Source: Blastopirellula retiformator (GTDB lineage Bacteria; Planctomycetota; Planctomycetia; Pirellulales; Pirellulaceae). From it: a DNA stretch of 64,000 nt. The DNA is taken from contig NZ_SJPF01000002.1 of the NCBI RefSeq assembly GCF_007859755.1, positions 1,028,200 through 1,092,199 on the forward strand, given 5' to 3'. Under the pieces are notes generated by a model, which saw only the letters and a program-made list of their open reading frames with translations, made no database searches and was not told the origin of the DNA. Shown here one piece after another: positions 62,316 through 64,000 of the stretch. The position numbers were made by a program, and so were the translations under genes. Position 1 is the stretch's first letter. The number at the start of each line of letters is the position of its first letter.

Positions 62316-63323
62316 ATGATCACAACGGTGCAGCAGCACATTCTGCAAGAGCAACGACGTTTCCCCCATGCCTCCGGCGAATTCTCCTGGCTTCTCTCGG
62401 CAATCACGCTGGCGACCAAAATGATCGGCAACAAGGTTCGATCGGCCGGTCTGACCGACATCCTTGGCGCCGCCGGCGAAACCAACGTGCAAGGCGAAAT
62501 ACAGCAGAAGCTGGACGTTTACGCCAACGAAGTGCTGCTCCATTGCCTCAGCACGCGGGCCAGCGTCGGCGTGCTGGCTTCGGAAGAAAACGAACACCCG
62601 AAGATCGTCGGACACGCATCCGATCAGGCGAACTACGCGGTCGTGTTCGACCCGCTCGACGGTTCTTCCAACATTGACGTCAACGTCAGCGTCGGCACGA
62701 CCTTCTCGATCATGCGGCGTCCCGAAGGCGCCAGTTGCGAAGAGCCCGAAAAGTGGTTGCTGCAGCCCGGTACCAAACAAGTCGCCGCCGGTTACGTCGT
62801 TTATGGCTCGTCGACGATGCTGGTCTACAGCGTCGGCCTGGGCGTCCATGGCTTTACGCTCGACCCGTCAATCGGGGCCTTCGTGCTGAGCCATCCCAAC
62901 ATCAAAATGCCCAAGCAGGGCAAGTACTATTCGGTCAACGAAGCGTACGCCGCCTCTTTCCCGGCGGGCTACGCCGAGTACCTGCAGATGCTGCGGGACG
63001 GCCAATTGAACCACGCCTACAGTTCCCGCTATATCGGCTCGATGGTCTCCGACTTCCATCGCACGATGCTCAAAGGGGGCATCTTCCTCTACCCGCTGAC
63101 CGCCGACAATCCGGAAGGCAAACTCCGCGTCCTGTACGAGGCGTTCCCGATCGCATTCCTCTGCGAACAAGCGGGCGGCAGAGCGTCGGACGGCGCCAAT
63201 CGTCTATTGGACATGGAACCGACCAGCATTCACCAGCGCACGCCGATGGTGGTCGGCAGCGAGGTCGAGATGGAACTGTTTGAGAAGATGGTCGCCAGTG
63301 GCGAGATCGCTTCTTTGGCTTAA
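62316..63323 (+). CDS. fbp: Fructose-1,6-bisphosphatase, class I
   Basis: The 335-residue protein has the metal and substrate signature VVFDPLDGSSNIDVNVSVGT (about 107-126), LASEENEHP, GYVVYGSSTMLVYSVGLGVH, YSSRYIGSMVSDFHRTMLKG and a C-terminal YEAFPIAFLCEQAGGRASDG. It converts fructose-1,6-bisphosphate to fructose-6-phosphate in gluconeogenesis. AAGGAA lies upstream of the ATG. The 242 bp before it contain no gene. An inverted copy of the 149-bp element begins 23 bp after its stop. Confidence 0.97.
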   Translation: MITTVQQHILQEQRRFPHASGEFSWLLSAITLATKMIGNKVRSAGLTDILGAAGETNVQGEIQQKLDVYANEVLLHCLSTRASVGVLASEENEHPKIVGHASDQANYAVVFDPLDGSSNIDVNVSVGTTFSIMRRPEGASCEEPEKWLLQPGTKQVAAGYVVYGSSTMLVYSVGLGVHGFTLDPSIGAFVLSHPNIKMPKQGKYYSVNEAYAASFPAGYAEYLQMLRDGQLNHAYSSRYIGSMVSDFHRTMLKGGIFLYPLTADNPEGKLRVLYEAFPIAFLCEQAGGRASDGANRLLDMEPTSIHQRTPMVVGSEVEMELFEKMVASGEIASLA

Positions 63324-63346
63324 AGAGTGATCAGGCGGTCGACTAA

Positions 63347-63495
63347 CTGCCTGTTGAAAAATGCCATCGTGGCATTTTCCAACCTCGCCAGGCTCAGAGC
63401 ATAGCTCTTCGCGGCTCGCAAAATAACGACTTACGTCGCTATTTTGGGATCGCATCCCTGCGATCCAGCAGCCCGTTGAGAAAATCAACGGACTG
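63347..63495 (-). repeat. 149-bp multi-hairpin element, copy 2 (inverted)
   Basis: It is the reverse complement of 59630-59778, with about 90 percent identity and the same length. Several differences fall in loops or are tolerated within stems (AATAACGAC becomes AATAGCGAC opposite GTCGTTATT). The remainder of the gene-free interval 63324-63705 holds nothing I recognise except the leader of the next gene. Confidence 0.88.
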
Positions 63496-63705
63496 CTACG
63501 TGGCAAAACGTGTGGATTGGCGTTGGTCATCCCCCAAAGTCTCCAGCTTCCCCCAGGGGCGATTCGGTCGCATTGTGCCGGTTCTAGCGGATTTTCGTTA
63601 AAACCAGGCCGACCCGATTGCCGAAACAAAGAGCAGCGGAACCGTCGTCGAGCGTCGGCCGCGCTACGGTTTCGTGGAAGCAAATATTGATTTTGGGGGG
63701 AAACG

Positions 63706-64000
63706 ATGTTGAAGCGCATCGTCTTGGGACTAATTGTCGCGACAGCATTGCTATCAGCGACCCAATCGGTCGAAGCTCAAGAACGCGCCTTCGGTCGCGC
63801 TTGGGGCGGGACCTACGGTACGTATGACTGGGAGCGGTTCTACCACTATCCCTACGTCTACTACCCGCAAAACTTCTACGGCGAAGAGTACTACAAGAGC
63901 AGCGACAGCCTGTACTATCGCTATCCGGCCGAAATGCGAATTCCGGTCTACAACAAAGGGTGGCAAAACTACTACCCGAACGGCCGCCTGTACCACAGCG
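63706..64000 (+). CDS. Secreted Tyr-rich protein, cut by the window end
   Basis: The visible 98 residues start with a signal peptide (MLKRIVLGLIVATALLSATQ...VEAQ) and continue as a Tyr- and aromatic-rich sequence (YHYPYVYYPQNFYGEEYY, WQNYYPNGRLYH). Short secreted proteins of this kind are frequent in planctomycetes. No domain is recognised. GGGGGGAAACG precedes the ATG. The C-terminus is not in the window. Confidence 0.65.
   Translation, partial: MLKRIVLGLIVATALLSATQSVEAQERAFGRAWGGTYGTYDWERFYHYPYVYYPQNFYGEEYYKSSDSLYYRYPAEMRIPVYNKGWQNYYPNGRLYHS

Overview
The window looks like a chromosomal segment of a planctomycete, most likely of the Pirellulaceae (Blastopirellula/Bremerella type). The evidence is gene content, not a marker gene: a DUF1571 protein with a twin-arginine-like leader, a secreted protein with a C-x4-CH-G motif resembling planctomycete cytochromes, a giant extracellular YD-repeat protein with an LEERVV motif near its N-terminus, an isochorismatase/ThuA fusion, many small divergent transcription units, and an lpxC/ompH outer-membrane block. 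Base composition is moderately GC-rich. Antisense ORFs of several hundred codons are common and were treated as shadows.

Region 1-14.98 kb is accessory DNA. A giant minus-strand gene (over 3,433 codons, running off the left edge) encodes a mosaic surface or secreted protein with RTX calcium-binding repeats, golvesin-like, anchor-D and cadherin-like modules, then a long YD/RHS tract. To its right lies decayed mobile DNA: an internally deleted ISAs1 transposase, a frameshifted IS66 transposase tail, the C-terminal part of a UvrD-like helicase, and an ardC anti-restriction gene with one in-frame stop. It ends with an apparently intact tyrosine integrase facing the 3' end of tRNA-Val(TAC). That is the usual edge of a tRNA-integrated island.

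Region 15-32.3 kb is mostly core. It holds a membrane protein, an aldose-1-epimerase-like protein, a small c-type cytochrome-like protein, a dipeptide-type ABC importer lacking its ATPases, a membrane Ser/Thr kinase, rsgA and ftsH in tight succession, a Nudix hydrolase, acylphosphatase, an ABC-2 permease and a membrane-anchored thioredoxin. Region 32.3-38 kb begins with a curious noncoding repeat array. It is followed by the outer-membrane block ompH-lpxC-Gfo/Idh/MocA oxidoreductase and a secreted M28 peptidase with a PDZ domain.

Region 38-51.3 kb contains an FHA-GAF histidine kinase, an MBL hydrolase, DUF1571, two tandem paralogous secreted proteins, a LysM membrane protein next to rsmH, a glycosyltransferase, queA, a Nudix-like protein, a cysteine desulfurase and an A-type Fe-S carrier. 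Region 51.3-64 kb holds a very large flagellin (1,069 aa), a D-2-hydroxyacid dehydrogenase, a fused CbiE/CbiT cobalamin methyltransferase, a bshB1-like deacetylase with a macro-domain gene, the isochorismatase/ThuA fusion, a GNAT acetyltransferase, fructose-1,6-bisphosphatase and a truncated secreted protein.

Three families of structured intergenic repeats stand out: REP-doublet-like elements at 39.8 and 45.9 kb whose hairpins show compensatory changes, a 28-bp palindromic inverted pair at 48.7 kb, and a 149-bp multi-hairpin element present twice in opposite orientation at 59.6 and 63.3 kb. I found no CRISPR array, rRNA or riboswitch. I did not find a clearly new multi-gene system. The most novel-looking material is the noncoding repeats and the giant mosaic protein.
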